This document shows, in pieces, positions 35,506-47,791 of a stretch of DNA of 64,000 nucleotides. Source of the DNA: Bog-159 sp963756605 (GTDB lineage: Bacteria > Acidobacteriota > Terriglobia > Bryobacterales > Bryobacteraceae); assembly GCA_963756605.1 (NCBI GenBank), contig CAVWOT010000030.1:434001-498000 (forward strand), written 5' to 3'. The stretch's first letter is position 1. Every line of letters begins with the position of its first letter. The notes beneath the pieces are model-generated. The model did no database searches and had not been told where the DNA came from. It saw nothing but the letters and a program-made list of their open reading frames with translations. The translations under genes and the position numbers were made by a program.

Positions 35506-35898
35506 TTACAACATTTCAGGCGGCGGACCGCTCATCACCGGCCGAACCTCGATGGGCATGTTCAATGGTGCTCCACCCGGTCCCGGCGCCGCCGATGCTT
35601 TCGCGGCAATTTCGTAGGCTCGCTCGGAGTCCCCCACATCGACAATCCAATAGCCGGCGAGAAATTCCTTGCCCTCCGGAAATACGCCGTCCGTGATCGG
35701 GATCCCATCCTTGCCGGCCCGCACGAGCTTCGCCTGGTCCGGAAAGGCCAACCCTTCGGCCGATACTAACTCGCCGGATTCATGGAGCTCTTTGCTGAAC
35801 CTCCGCATAAACGCAATGTGCGCCTGTAGATCGTTTTTGGGCCAGTCAGGAACGCCTTCTCCGGCCCTCATGGTGTTCATCATCAAAATGTATTTCAT
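35506..35898 (-). CDS. YCII-related (DGPF) domain protein
   Basis: 130 residues of the YCII/DGPF fold: MKYILMMNTMRAGEGVPDWP start, HIAFMRRFSKELHESGELVS helix and DGVFPEGKEFLAGYWIVDV, where the usual DGPF motif reads DGVF. The proteins are ferredoxin-like, sometimes coupled to ECF sigma factors; no sigma factor gene is adjacent. Function unknown. Convergent to the HU-TIR gene. Confidence 0.9.
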   Translation of the reverse strand: MKYILMMNTMRAGEGVPDWPKNDLQAHIAFMRRFSKELHESGELVSAEGLAFPDQAKLVRAGKDGIPITDGVFPEGKEFLAGYWIVDVGDSERAYEIAAKASAAPGPGGAPLNMPIEVRPVMSGPPPEML

Positions 35899-36139
35899 GT
35901 CTTTCCAGTCCCTTCATTGTCGCGCCAGTTTTCTGAGCGTTCATAGGACAGTCGGAGCACACGGCGTATCCTCGACAACCGGAAAAACAGTTTTTGACAA
36001 AAACTGGGATCTGCAACACGCTTGGATCGGTATACTGTCGATGATCGGAGTGTCGGGCGGACCGTTCACGGAGCGCTGGCCGGGCCCCGGCGGAAACTAG
36101 AGAGCTGCGTTGGCGTTGAAATCCTCCAGTGGAAGCCGC

Positions 36140-36958
36140 TTACAGCACCAACTCCTCTTCGGAGAAGCGAATGCGCGTAAATCGATCGGGCCGGTGCGTG
36201 TCGTAAACTCCGTGCGCGTTCCAGACCCATGCGGGGTGCGGTGAGACTTCCTGGCCGCCGGCGCGCAGCGCCTCGAACCGCCCGAAGAATATTCGCCACT
36301 CGTCGCCGTCTATCGGCGGCAGAGACCGTCCTTTCGCCAACCACTTCATCCCGGACCAGGGGAAGGCGATCTCCACCGTCCAACCTTTGTCCACCACCGA
36401 GTCGTCGTTAATGACACCGTCGACATGCGTGGCCCACCGCAGCCCCGGCATGTCGTAATCGAGAAATGCCCACCGCGTCCCTCGTGGGTTTGTGCCGCGC
36501 CAAAACGATTCCGGATGCCGGTCATAGTCACCTCCGAAAGTCAGCGCATCGCGCCGCAGCACGTCCCATTCCGCCTGGTCGAAGCGGGCGAATGCGTCCT
36601 TCCAGATGAAGAATACCTCGTAGATGGTTCCGAGCGCGTTGATCTCAAACTCGTAGTAGCAATCGCCGCCGTCGATGAACACCTCGACATCGCTCTCCTG
36701 GAAAATAAGCGAGTCGCGCTCGGTCAATCTGGCGCGCACGAATGGCTCTTCGATCCAAAAGCCAACATAGAGACACTCATCGTCCCACAGCGCGGCTGCC
36801 TGTGTGCCGAAAAACGCGGGCTCCCCCGTGACCATGTCCACGAATCGGGGAGAGCGCTCGGCCTTCTGCCACGCCGGCGAGTCCAGCCGTCCATTCATCG
36901 CCGGGGGCCGCGTCGTCCGGCGGCATACGTAATTCTTGATGGGGCTCTCGGGTGTCAT
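36140..36958 (-). CDS. CBM9-like carbohydrate-binding protein
   Basis: 272 residues with the family-9 carbohydrate-binding module pattern: AMNGRLDSPAWQKAERSPRFVD, then ALWDDECLYVGFWIEEPFVRA, ESDVEVFIDGGDCYYEFEIN and VDKGWTVEIAFPWSGMKWL. No clear signal peptide. It follows the DUF1501 gene by 19 bases on the same strand and is the third gene of an operon for degrading or binding glycans. The role as a carbohydrate binder is known for the family; the ligand is not. Confidence 0.9.
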   Translation of the reverse strand: MTPESPIKNYVCRRTTRPPAMNGRLDSPAWQKAERSPRFVDMVTGEPAFFGTQAAALWDDECLYVGFWIEEPFVRARLTERDSLIFQESDVEVFIDGGDCYYEFEINALGTIYEVFFIWKDAFARFDQAEWDVLRRDALTFGGDYDRHPESFWRGTNPRGTRWAFLDYDMPGLRWATHVDGVINDDSVVDKGWTVEIAFPWSGMKWLAKGRSLPPIDGDEWRIFFGRFEALRAGGQEVSPHPAWVWNAHGVYDTHRPDRFTRIRFSEEELVL

Positions 36959-36977
36959 GCCAGCCAGACGCGCCGCA

Positions 36978-38412
36978 TTACGCCAACATCTCTTGAATCA
37001 CGTTACCGCCAAAATCAGTGAGTTTCTCGTTTCTGCCGTTGTGCAGGAACCAAAGGCGGTTCTGGTCAAGGCCGAGCAACTGCAAGATAGTGGCGTGGAA
37101 GTCCCGCATGTGATATCGCTGTCCCACCCCGCGTAGGCCCATCTCGTCGGTCTCGCCGATGGAAGTGCCCGGCTTCACGCCGCCGCCGGCGAACCACATG
37201 GTGAACCCGTGCGGATTGTGGTCGCGCCCGTTGCCGCCTTGCGACATTGGCAGCCGCCCGAACTCCGCTCCCCAGATCACCAGAGTATTCGCCAGCAATC
37301 CGCGCTGCTTCAGGTCCGCGAGCAGGCCGGCAACCGGCAGGTCCGTCATGCCGCACATCTTTTCGTGGTTCTCCACCAGGTTGCTGTGCGCGTCCCACTG
37401 CATCGAAACGGGCCCCCCGCCTGAATAGATCTGCACGAAGCGCACTCCCCGCTCCACCAGCCGCCGGGCCAGCAGGCAGCGAGTTCCGAACTCCGCGGTG
37501 TGCGTCTGATCGAGGCCGTAGAGCCGGCGCGTCGCTTCAGTTTCCTTGGAGATGTCCACAGCCTCCGGAGCGTGGCTCTGCATGCGGAACGCCAGTTCAT
37601 AAGAGCTGATGCGGGCGGCCATCTCCGTGTCGGTATCGAGCGTGTCCATCTCGTTCATGCTCTGCAAAAAGTCCAGCGTGCGCCGCTGCCTCTCGGGCGT
37701 GACGCCTTGCGGCGGGCGGAGATTGATGATGGGATTCGGTCCGGGGCGGAACACCGTTCCCTGGTACACCGCCGGCAGAAAGCCCGCTCCCCAGCACGGC
37801 GTGCCGCCTTCGGGCGTTCCCTCCGGCTGGGGCATCACCACGTACGCGGGCAGGTTCTCACTCTCGCTACCCAGGCCATAGGTGATCCATGAGCCCATGC
37901 TCGGATATCCCATCAGGATGCGGCCGGTATTCACCTGATACATGGCCGGAGCGTGCACGGTGCTTTCGGTATAAAACGATCGCACGAAGCACAGGTCGTC
38001 CACGCGCTGGGAAAGATGCGGGAACAGCGTGGAGACTTCCCGGCCGCACTGCCCGTATTTACCGAATTTCCAGGGACTCTTCAGCAGCGGCGTGTCGCCC
38101 TTGGTGAACTCGCTGACTATCGTCCCGTAACTAGCAGGCAACAACTGGCCATCGTATTTCTCCAGCGCCGGCTTGGGGTCGAAGGTGTCGATATGGCTGG
38201 GCGCTCCCACCATGAACAGGAAGATCACCGACTTCGCCTTGGGCTGAAAGTGCGGCGGTTTGGCGGCCAGCGCATTCACCCGCTCGCGAGCCTGCGCCGG
38301 CGGATCCAGCAGCGATGCCAGCGCGATGGCTCCGAAACCATGCGCGGCGCGCACCAAAACATCCCGCCGGGTCACTGCCGGACGGAAGTGTGAATCGTCG
38401 CACTGCGGGCAT

Positions 38413-38423
<11 letters not shown>
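36978..38423 (-). CDS. DUF1501 domain protein with Tat signal
   Basis: 481 residues. The N-terminus has CPQCDD and a twin-arginine stretch TRRDVLVRAAHGFGAIALASL. The DUF1501 body is a sulfatase-like alkaline-phosphatase fold, with the characteristic KSVIFLFMVGAPSHIDTFDPK near the start and LLANTLVIWGAEFGRLPMSQ and GRDHNPHGFTMWFAGGGVKPG towards the end. It overlaps the upstream DUF1549/DUF1553 gene by 11 bases; these two families nearly always occur together in Planctomycetes and Acidobacteriota and probably act jointly on sulfated or complex polysaccharides, though the reaction is unproven. Confidence 0.93.
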
Positions 38424-40590
<2,167 letters not shown>

Positions 40591-40602
40591 AGTTGGAACT
40601 AG

Positions 40603-40608
40603 TATACT
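40603..40608 (+). promoter_or_regulatory. -10 element directly before the VCBS/ASPIC/TPR gene
   Basis: TATACT ends 6 bases before ATG 40615, so transcription would begin at or within one or two bases of the start codon. The whole gap to the divergent gene is only 24 bases. A TTGACA exists at 40574-40579 but the spacer (23 bases) is too long for it to be the matching -35. Confidence 0.45.
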
Positions 40609-40614
40609 GCCCCT

Positions 40615-43600
40615 ATGCGTTTGGGTCAAAGCTGGACGCGCCGCAAGTTCTTGCGCAGAGGGGCTGCCGCGGGCATAGCCGCCTGCACCTGGTCGTGGCC
40701 GTCGCGCGCCGGGCCCGCACCGGCGGTGTTTCCGGTGCATTTCCGCAAGCCGAATCCTTACGAAAATCTACGCGCCCTGGTGGAACCGGGCCACGACGAA
40801 TTCGCGATGGAGAGGGAAGCCGCCGTAATCGCGGCGCGCTGGAGCCGAATGCTGGCGACGCGAGCGATCCCTCTGGCGGATGACTTTCGCGGCGCGACCC
40901 CCATGCCGGCCCGATACAAAGAGATTGCCAGCGGGACTTTCGCGGCCGAGTTCGACCGTACCGATCGCGCCTTCCAAAGCGGCCTGCGAGATTGGATTGC
41001 AAAGCTGGGCGACATCCGCAGCGCGCGTTTCTTTGTGCTCGGCGGCGGACGCTTGCGGTACGAAGTTGCCGGGGCCGAGGGCGGGCTGCTGAATTATCGC
41101 GTGGGCGTCTGGAGACAAGCATGGCGTGGCGAATTTCTCTCCGAATTCGAGCCACTAGAAGAAACGCTGGTGACTGCTCCGCGGCCGCTCTTCTGCGATG
41201 TTACCGGCGACGTCTTCGGATCGATCGAGTCGTTCCAGAAGCAATTGCGGCGCGGCGTGCCGTACTGGCGAGCGCGATTGGACTCGGCATCCGGCATCGA
41301 CGTATACGGCAACAACGGAATCGCCGTGGGTGATATCGACGGGGACGGCTGGGACGAAGTCTACATCTGCCAGCCGGGCGGGCTTCCCAACCGGCTCTAC
41401 AAACTCGGCGCGGGCGGTCGCGCGGAAGACATCACGGAACGTTGGGGTGCGGCGGTCCTGGACGATTCGACGGCGGCCTTGTTTCTGGATCTGCGCAACG
41501 TGGGCCGCCAGGACCTGGTGGTACTCACCACCTCGGGACCGCTCCTTTTTCTGAATGACGGCGCTCCCTTGCGCTATCGGCCGGATGCGTTCCGGTTCGC
41601 CACGCCGCCCCAGGGAACCTTCACCGGCATGTCCGCCGCCGACTATGATCGCGATGGGCGCGTCGATCTCTACCTCTGTACCTACGTTTACTTCCAGAGC
41701 GAGGATCAGTACCGCTATCCGGAGCCGTACCACGATGCGCAAAACGGCCCGCCCAATTTTCTCTTTCACAATCGGCTCACCGCCGATGGCGAAGGTTTTT
41801 TTGAAGACGTCACCACGGCCGTCGGTCTGGACGAAAACAACAACCGTTACAGCTTTGCGCCTGCCTGGTGCGATTATGACGGCGATGGCTGGCCCGACCT
41901 CTATGTCGCCAATGACTTCGGGCGCAAGAATCTTTATAAGAACGAAGGAGGCCGTTTCCGCGATGTGGCCGCGGCCGCCGGCGTGGAGGACATGGGTCCC
42001 GGCATGAGTGCGGCCTGGTTCGACTATGATGGCGACGGCCGGCCCGACCTTTACGTAAGCAACATGTGGACGGCCGCGGGCCAGCGGGTGGCCGCCGATG
42101 CCCACTTCGCGCCGGTGGCGAAGGACGGGCTTGCGGAAGCCTACCGGCGGCATACAAAGGGCAATTCGCTGTATCGCAATCGCGGCGATGGCACCTTTGA
42201 GGAGACCGAGGTGCGGGAGGGAGTCGGGATGGGCCGCTGGGCGTGGTCGGCGGATGGGTTCGATTTCGATAACGACGGCGCGCCGGAGATCTACGTAACT
42301 TGCGGCATGCTCACCAGCCCCGCGCCAGCCGCGCAGGCCGAAGACGCCGATGTAATGAGCTTCTTCTGGCGCCAGGTGGTGGCGCAGTCGCCAGCCGCGC
42401 AATCGCCGGCGCCCGCATATGAGAACGGCTGGAACGCGATCAATCAGTTTATTCGCGAGGATTACAGTTGGAACGGACACGAGCCGAACGTACTCTATGC
42501 ACGTCGAGGAGGCCGGTATTTCGATTATTCGGGCATATCGGGCATGGATTTCGCCGCCGACAGCCGTGCCTTCGCGGTGACCGATTTCGATGGTGACGGC
42601 AATCTGGATGTGCTGCTGAAAAGCCGCCTGGGGCCGCAAGTGCGCGTGCTGCGAAACGCGTGGGGAAGCGGCGGCCGCGCGATCGCCATCCGGCTTACGG
42701 GCGGGCCTTCGAATCGCGACGCGATCGGCGCCGCGGTTGAAGTGGAGTGGGCTGGCAAGCATTCCATCGCATTCGTGCAGGCCGGGTCGGGCTATCTATC
42801 CCAACATACGAAGACTCTGCATTTCGGATTGGGAGATGCCACCCGGGCCGACCGGATTGTAATCCGCTGGCCCTCGGGGATGCGGCAGGAGTTCCGGGAC
42901 GTGGAGGCAGGCTTTCGGTACGACATCGCGGAGGGCGACAATCAACCGCGCCCGGAAGCGTTTGCGCGGCCAGTTCCGCTCTCCGCCGCGCCGCCGGTTT
43001 CGGCGGACAACCGTCCGGAATCTGAAGAGACCTGGCTGATTTTGCCGGTACCGATTCCCGAGCCCCGGCGCGGCCCCGGTTTTCTCCTGCTCACGGCGGG
43101 CGGAGGCTTGGCACTTCCCGGTGGAATCCCCGGTGAAGTGCTGGACCTGAGCCGGGAATCGCCCGATGTGACAGCGGGCTACGCTTTGTTCCGCCGTTAC
43201 CTGTTTGATTACCGGACCGATTTGCGCCTGCCTATGCTGATTCTCCTGGACGAACTCGGGCGCGCGCATAAGATTTATCCGAACGTTCCCAGCGCACAGC
43301 GTTTGCGTGCCGATTTGCAGTCCCTTCGCGATCTCGATCGCTTGCGGCTGGCGCTGCCGTTTCCCGGGCAGTATTACGCCCAGCCGCGGCGCAACCATTT
43401 TCGCCTGGGCTCCGCATTCTTTTGGGCGGGCTATCCGGAACAGGCGCTCGTCTATCTGAACGAGACGATTCGCGAGCAGCCCGATAACGGCAAGGCGCAT
43501 CTGGCGGTAGGATTCATTCACATGGAAGCCGGTCGGGACGGCCCGGCTCGCCAAAACCTGGAGCGCGCGCTGCAGCTTCTGCCCAGATCCCCGGATGCCT

Positions 43601-44139
43601 GGACCTACCTCGGCCGTCTGCAGATGGAGGGCAAGCACTACCGTGAGGCGCTGCGGGATTTCGAGCAGGCGGTGGAGCTGAATCCGAATTCATCCTTCGG
43701 TTTGATGAGCGCCGGCCAGGCGCACGCCGCGTTGGGGGATGATGCCGCCGCGGAGCCCCTGTTCCGCCGCGCGCTCGCGAGCGACAGCCGGGACGCCGAC
43801 GCCGCGAACCAACTGGGGTTACTGCTGGTGCGCCAGAAGCGCCTGCAGGAGGCCCGCGAGTGTTTCGAGCAGGCCATCGCCACGCAACGGGACAATGTCT
43901 GGGCCATCAACAACCTGGGCGTGCTGTACATGCAGATGGGAAAAGTAGACGACGCGGTGGCCGCTTTCGGTTACGGCATGCAGGTGGCGCCGGATGAAGA
44001 AACGTCGTACATGAATCTGGCACGTGTGTATGCGCGGGCTGGCGACCGGGCCAGGGCGCGGGACATCTTGCAGGAGTTGCTCAAAGTCAAGCCCGGGAGC
44101 ACCGCCGCTGCAAAAGCCCTTCGGGAGTTGGGAGAATAG
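40615..44139 (+). CDS. Tat-exported VCBS/FG-GAP, ASPIC/UnbV and TPR protein
   Basis: 1174 residues. A twin-arginine signal (TRRKFLRRGAAAGIAACTW) comes first. About residues 215-640 hold FG-GAP/VCBS propeller units with repeated calcium-binding D-x-D-x-D-G motifs (GDIDGDGWDEVYIC, DYDRDGRVDLYLC, DYDGDGWPDLYV, DYDGDGRPDLYVSN, DFDGDGNLDVLL). An ASPIC/UnbV domain (about 690-770) follows (GSGYLSQHTKTLHFGLG). After a spacer the last 250 residues are TPR units (AYLNETIREQPDNGKAHLAV-type). A propeller plus TPR suggests a periplasmic scaffold. It stands directly ahead of the TonB-receptor gene. Confidence 0.9.
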   Translation: MRLGQSWTRRKFLRRGAAAGIAACTWSWPSRAGPAPAVFPVHFRKPNPYENLRALVEPGHDEFAMEREAAVIAARWSRMLATRAIPLADDFRGATPMPARYKEIASGTFAAEFDRTDRAFQSGLRDWIAKLGDIRSARFFVLGGGRLRYEVAGAEGGLLNYRVGVWRQAWRGEFLSEFEPLEETLVTAPRPLFCDVTGDVFGSIESFQKQLRRGVPYWRARLDSASGIDVYGNNGIAVGDIDGDGWDEVYICQPGGLPNRLYKLGAGGRAEDITERWGAAVLDDSTAALFLDLRNVGRQDLVVLTTSGPLLFLNDGAPLRYRPDAFRFATPPQGTFTGMSAADYDRDGRVDLYLCTYVYFQSEDQYRYPEPYHDAQNGPPNFLFHNRLTADGEGFFEDVTTAVGLDENNNRYSFAPAWCDYDGDGWPDLYVANDFGRKNLYKNEGGRFRDVAAAAGVEDMGPGMSAAWFDYDGDGRPDLYVSNMWTAAGQRVAADAHFAPVAKDGLAEAYRRHTKGNSLYRNRGDGTFEETEVREGVGMGRWAWSADGFDFDNDGAPEIYVTCGMLTSPAPAAQAEDADVMSFFWRQVVAQSPAAQSPAPAYENGWNAINQFIREDYSWNGHEPNVLYARRGGRYFDYSGISGMDFAADSRAFAVTDFDGDGNLDVLLKSRLGPQVRVLRNAWGSGGRAIAIRLTGGPSNRDAIGAAVEVEWAGKHSIAFVQAGSGYLSQHTKTLHFGLGDATRADRIVIRWPSGMRQEFRDVEAGFRYDIAEGDNQPRPEAFARPVPLSAAPPVSADNRPESEETWLILPVPIPEPRRGPGFLLLTAGGGLALPGGIPGEVLDLSRESPDVTAGYALFRRYLFDYRTDLRLPMLILLDELGRAHKIYPNVPSAQRLRADLQSLRDLDRLRLALPFPGQYYAQPRRNHFRLGSAFFWAGYPEQALVYLNETIREQPDNGKAHLAVGFIHMEAGRDGPARQNLERALQLLPRSPDAWTYLGRLQMEGKHYREALRDFEQAVELNPNSSFGLMSAGQAHAALGDDAAAEPLFRRALASDSRDADAANQLGLLLVRQKRLQEARECFEQAIATQRDNVWAINNLGVLYMQMGKVDDAVAAFGYGMQVAPDEETSYMNLARVYARAGDRARARDILQELLKVKPGSTAAAKALRELGE

Positions 44140-44208
44140 AACCCATTCAAAAAATTTTCGCCCCGATCGCCGCATTTGAGGATACAATAACCGAACCGGA
44201 GGCAGGCT

Positions 44209-47200
44209 ATGCGTACGTTTCACATCGGGCTAATGTTGTGCTTCACCGTCTGCTTGGTTTCTCTGCGGGCGCAAACGACGGAAGGTGCGATCGTGGGCAC
44301 CGTAACAGATCCGAGCGGCAGTGTGATTGCGGGTGCGGCTGTGGTGGTTACCAACATGGATACCGGGATCGCGGTGAAAACTACCACCGACACATCGGGC
44401 GCCTACGTTGTTACGCCCCTGCACATCGGCCGATACTCCGTGATGGTGGAGGCGGCGGGCTTTAAGAAATCTGTGCGCCCGGACATAACGGTAAACGTGC
44501 AAGACCGCATTCGCGTGGATGCCGCGCTCGAAGTAGGCGCCGTCACAGATACAGTGGAGGTGGCCGCGGCCGCTCCGCTGCTCGAAACCGACACCTCGTA
44601 TCTGGGCGAGGTGGTGGACAGCCAGCGGATTGTAGATCTGCCGCTGAACGGGCGGTTCTTCACGCGCCTGGCGGTGCTTACGGCGGGCACGGCGCCTACA
44701 CCGGCCGGCGCGCGCGACGAAAACACCGGCGGTTTCAGCGCCAACGGCGTGCGGCCCTATCAAAACAACTACATTCTGGATGGCGTGGACAACAACAGCC
44801 TGTCGGAGGACCTGGTGAGCCAGCAGAGCTTCGTGATCGGCCCTCCTCCGGACGCCATCGCCGAGTTCAAGGTGCAGACCAACTCCATGAGCGCCGAGTT
44901 CGGGCGATCCGGCGGCGCGGTGTTGAATGTGACCATCAAATCCGGCACCAATGCACTGCACGGCACGGTCTACGAATTCCTGCGCAACAGCGATCTGGAC
45001 GCCAAGAATTATTTCGACTCACCCACCAGTCCGATCCCACCGTTCAAGCAGAACCAGTTCGGCTTCAGCGTCGGCGGGCCGGTATGGATCCCAAAGATCT
45101 ACAATGGCAAGAACCGCACTTTCTTCTTCTTCGATTACCAGGGGACGCGCATCCGCACCGGGCAAACGTACCTGGCGTCGGTGCCTCCGCCGGCGTGGGC
45201 TACGGGCAATTTCGCCGGATACAACCAGATCTTCGATCCGGCGAGCACCGTCATCAATGCCGACGGCAGCGCCACGCGCGTGCCTTTCGCCGGAAACCTG
45301 ATTCCGCAGACGCGCTGGGATCCGGTTGCCGCGAAACTGCTCGGTATGTTCCCGGCGCCCAACGTGGCGGGACAGGCCAGTTCCTTCGGCATCTCCAATA
45401 ATTACCTGAGCAACCCCGTGGAGCCCAACGATACCAACCAGTTCGATCTGCGCATTGACGAACAGATTTCAGCTTCCGACTCGATCTTCGGACGCTTCAG
45501 CTTCTCCAACAACACCGACAATCCTCCCGGCGCGATTCCTCCTCCGCTCGATGCCGCCTCGTTTTCTTCGGGAAACTTCATCAACCAGCCGCGCAATGTA
45601 GTGCTCAGCGAGACCCACATTTTCACTCCACGCACCGTTAACGAGCTGCGCCTGGGCTATTCGCGCAACCGCTCCGAGCGTTTGCAATTCGACGCCAACG
45701 AAGACCTCTCGGCGCAGGTGGGCATTCCGGGAATCCCCTACAGCACCAACAACGGCGGCTTGCCGCAATTTTCTGTGACGGGCCTGAACACTTTCGGCAG
45801 CTCGGAGTACCAGCCTACGGTCGAATCCCAGGAGGTCTACCAGATCATCGACAGCGTCACGCTGGTGCGCGGCCGCCACACCATGAAGATCGGCGCCGAA
45901 ATAAAACCGCGCGTGAATTTCTCCATTCTGCAGCCGCCTGTGCCGCGCGGCGCTTTCAGCTTTACCGGCCAGTTCACAGCCGACCCCAACAACGTGTCCA
46001 ACACCGGCCTCGGTACCGCCGACTTTCTGCTGGGCACCGTGCAGAGCGCCCAGCTTTCCTCGTTCATCAACGACGAATTCCAGCAGCCGGGCATGTTCTA
46101 TTATTTCCAGGACGATTTCAAAGTGAGTCCGCGGCTTACCCTCAACCTCGGTCTGCGCTATGAGTTCGTCACCCACGTGATGGAGAAATACAACGCGGAA
46201 GCCAACTTCAACGTCGATACCAATACGCTGGATATTGCAGGCAACCGCCAAGATCCCCTGCCACCGAACTTCTATCCCGAAATCCCAGTAGTCCGCAATG
46301 CGCCGCGCAACCTGGTTCCCAATCCCAAGCTGGACTTTGGCCCGCGCGTCGGCTTCGCCTACAACCTCCACAAGAACACCGTGGTGCGCGGCGGCTACGG
46401 CATCTTCTATTCGTCCTATGAAGCGGGGCCTTTGAGCATTCCCAATCCCGGGAACAACCCGCCCTTCTTTGAACAAACCAACTACGTGACTCCCAGTTTC
46501 CTGCAGCTCAACCCGACCGTGAGCTATCTTTCCCAGGGATTTCCAATTAACGCTCTGCAGAATCCGTCCCTTCCGTCCTTATTCTCGGTCGATCCCAACT
46601 TCCGCAATCCGTATGTCCAACACTGGCAGATGAGCGTGCAACAGGAGCTGGGGTGGAACACAGTTTGGGAAGTCGCATACGCCGGCTCCAAGGGCACCAA
46701 ACTATACGAATTCCGAAATGACAACCAGGTGGCGCCATCCTCGAATCCCAATGCCGATTATGCAGACCTGCGCGCGCGGCCTTATTTGGGAGATCTGCCC
46801 TACTGGTGCGCTTGCAACAGCTCCACCTACCACTCGATGCAGACCAAACTGGAGCATCGCCTCTCGAACGACCTGAGCTTTCTGACCGCTTACACCTTTG
46901 GCCGATCCATCGACGAGCAATCCAACGCTTCCCTGGGCTTCCACAACGGCGGTGGTTTCCGCAACAACGATGACCCGCAATGGGAGAAGGGTCCCTCCGA
47001 TTTCGACGCCAAGAACCGCTTCGTGAATAGCCTGAGTTACACGCTGCCTATCGGCAAGGGCAAACGCTTCGGGGGCGACCTGCACGGCGTTGGCGACGCT
47101 CTGCTGGGCGGCTGGGAATTGCAGGGTATTCAATCCTATACCAGCGGCCTGCCGCTGACGATTCTGGCGTCGATCGGGGAATCCAATACCGATGGCGATG

Positions 47201-47556
47201 CCGAGGAGCGCCCCAATCGCGTGCTGGGCGTGCCCGTCTATCCCGCTAACCAGAATGCCAGCCTCTGGTACAATCCGGCCGCATTTACCGCGGCCGCTTT
47301 CGGCACTTACGGCAACTCCGGGCGCAATATCATTTACACCTCGCCCCAAGTGGGCGTGGATACGTCGCTGTTCAAAGACTTTGCGCTCACGGAGCGCGCC
47401 AGGATGCAATTTCGGGCGGAAGTATTCAACATGGTGAACCACCCGAATTTCCGCGCCAACAGTTTGAATAATTATTTCGATTCGCCTGGCGCGGGAGAAT
47501 ATAGCGCAGCCCAGCCGGCGCGGCAGATCCAATTCGCATTGAAGCTGATCTACTGA
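44209..47556 (+). CDS. TonB-dependent receptor with carboxypeptidase-regulatory-like N-terminal domain
   Basis: 1115 residues. Signal peptide (about 1-22), then a CarboxypepD_reg-like domain (about 24-105; EGAIVGTVTDPSGSVIAGA and TPLHIGRYSVMVEAAGFKK), a plug domain with VVDSQRIVDLPLNGRFFTRL and VLNVTIKSGTNALHGTVYEF, and a large outer-membrane beta barrel ending FALKLIY with the aromatic C-terminus required for barrel insertion. This is the Oar/Cna-B receptor class expanded in Solibacter-like genomes, used for oligosaccharide or peptide import. A GGAGG Shine-Dalgarno precedes the ATG. Confidence 0.95.
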   Translation: MRTFHIGLMLCFTVCLVSLRAQTTEGAIVGTVTDPSGSVIAGAAVVVTNMDTGIAVKTTTDTSGAYVVTPLHIGRYSVMVEAAGFKKSVRPDITVNVQDRIRVDAALEVGAVTDTVEVAAAAPLLETDTSYLGEVVDSQRIVDLPLNGRFFTRLAVLTAGTAPTPAGARDENTGGFSANGVRPYQNNYILDGVDNNSLSEDLVSQQSFVIGPPPDAIAEFKVQTNSMSAEFGRSGGAVLNVTIKSGTNALHGTVYEFLRNSDLDAKNYFDSPTSPIPPFKQNQFGFSVGGPVWIPKIYNGKNRTFFFFDYQGTRIRTGQTYLASVPPPAWATGNFAGYNQIFDPASTVINADGSATRVPFAGNLIPQTRWDPVAAKLLGMFPAPNVAGQASSFGISNNYLSNPVEPNDTNQFDLRIDEQISASDSIFGRFSFSNNTDNPPGAIPPPLDAASFSSGNFINQPRNVVLSETHIFTPRTVNELRLGYSRNRSERLQFDANEDLSAQVGIPGIPYSTNNGGLPQFSVTGLNTFGSSEYQPTVESQEVYQIIDSVTLVRGRHTMKIGAEIKPRVNFSILQPPVPRGAFSFTGQFTADPNNVSNTGLGTADFLLGTVQSAQLSSFINDEFQQPGMFYYFQDDFKVSPRLTLNLGLRYEFVTHVMEKYNAEANFNVDTNTLDIAGNRQDPLPPNFYPEIPVVRNAPRNLVPNPKLDFGPRVGFAYNLHKNTVVRGGYGIFYSSYEAGPLSIPNPGNNPPFFEQTNYVTPSFLQLNPTVSYLSQGFPINALQNPSLPSLFSVDPNFRNPYVQHWQMSVQQELGWNTVWEVAYAGSKGTKLYEFRNDNQVAPSSNPNADYADLRARPYLGDLPYWCACNSSTYHSMQTKLEHRLSNDLSFLTAYTFGRSIDEQSNASLGFHNGGGFRNNDDPQWEKGPSDFDAKNRFVNSLSYTLPIGKGKRFGGDLHGVGDALLGGWELQGIQSYTSGLPLTILASIGESNTDGDAEERPNRVLGVPVYPANQNASLWYNPAAFTAAAFGTYGNSGRNIIYTSPQVGVDTSLFKDFALTERARMQFRAEVFNMVNHPNFRANSLNNYFDSPGAGEYSAAQPARQIQFALKLIY

Positions 47557-47754
47557 GATCGAGTTTCGCTCGCGTAACCACGGGAAGCATTCGGGAAAGT
47601 GGGCAATTGGCGGAGACTTGCGCTGGTCGGTGCAATTTAATGGCGTCGTGGCCGGCGCGGCCCACTTTCGGGGCGCAACAGCCCGACCGCTTCCGCCAAG
47701 GTGAGAACGCGCATAAAGACCCGCCGCAGACCCGGAAGTTTGCCTCACTGCGTC

Positions 47755-47781
47755 TTGCAACAGCGCGCCCCACGATATAAT
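47755..47781 (+). promoter_or_regulatory. Promoter of the GH20 gene
   Basis: A perfect TATAAT (47776-47781) with TTGCAA (47755-47760) 15 bases upstream. Transcription should start near 47788, so the in-frame ATG at 47780 would lie inside the -10, and ATG 47792 is the more likely start, with a very short leader. Confidence 0.55.
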
Positions 47782-47791
47782 GGCGGCGCCT

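Noticed and set aside
41155..42762. Minus-strand open frame antisense to the VCBS/ASPIC gene
   Set aside because: Shadow of a gene with clear D-x-D-x-D-G repeats; no support of its own.
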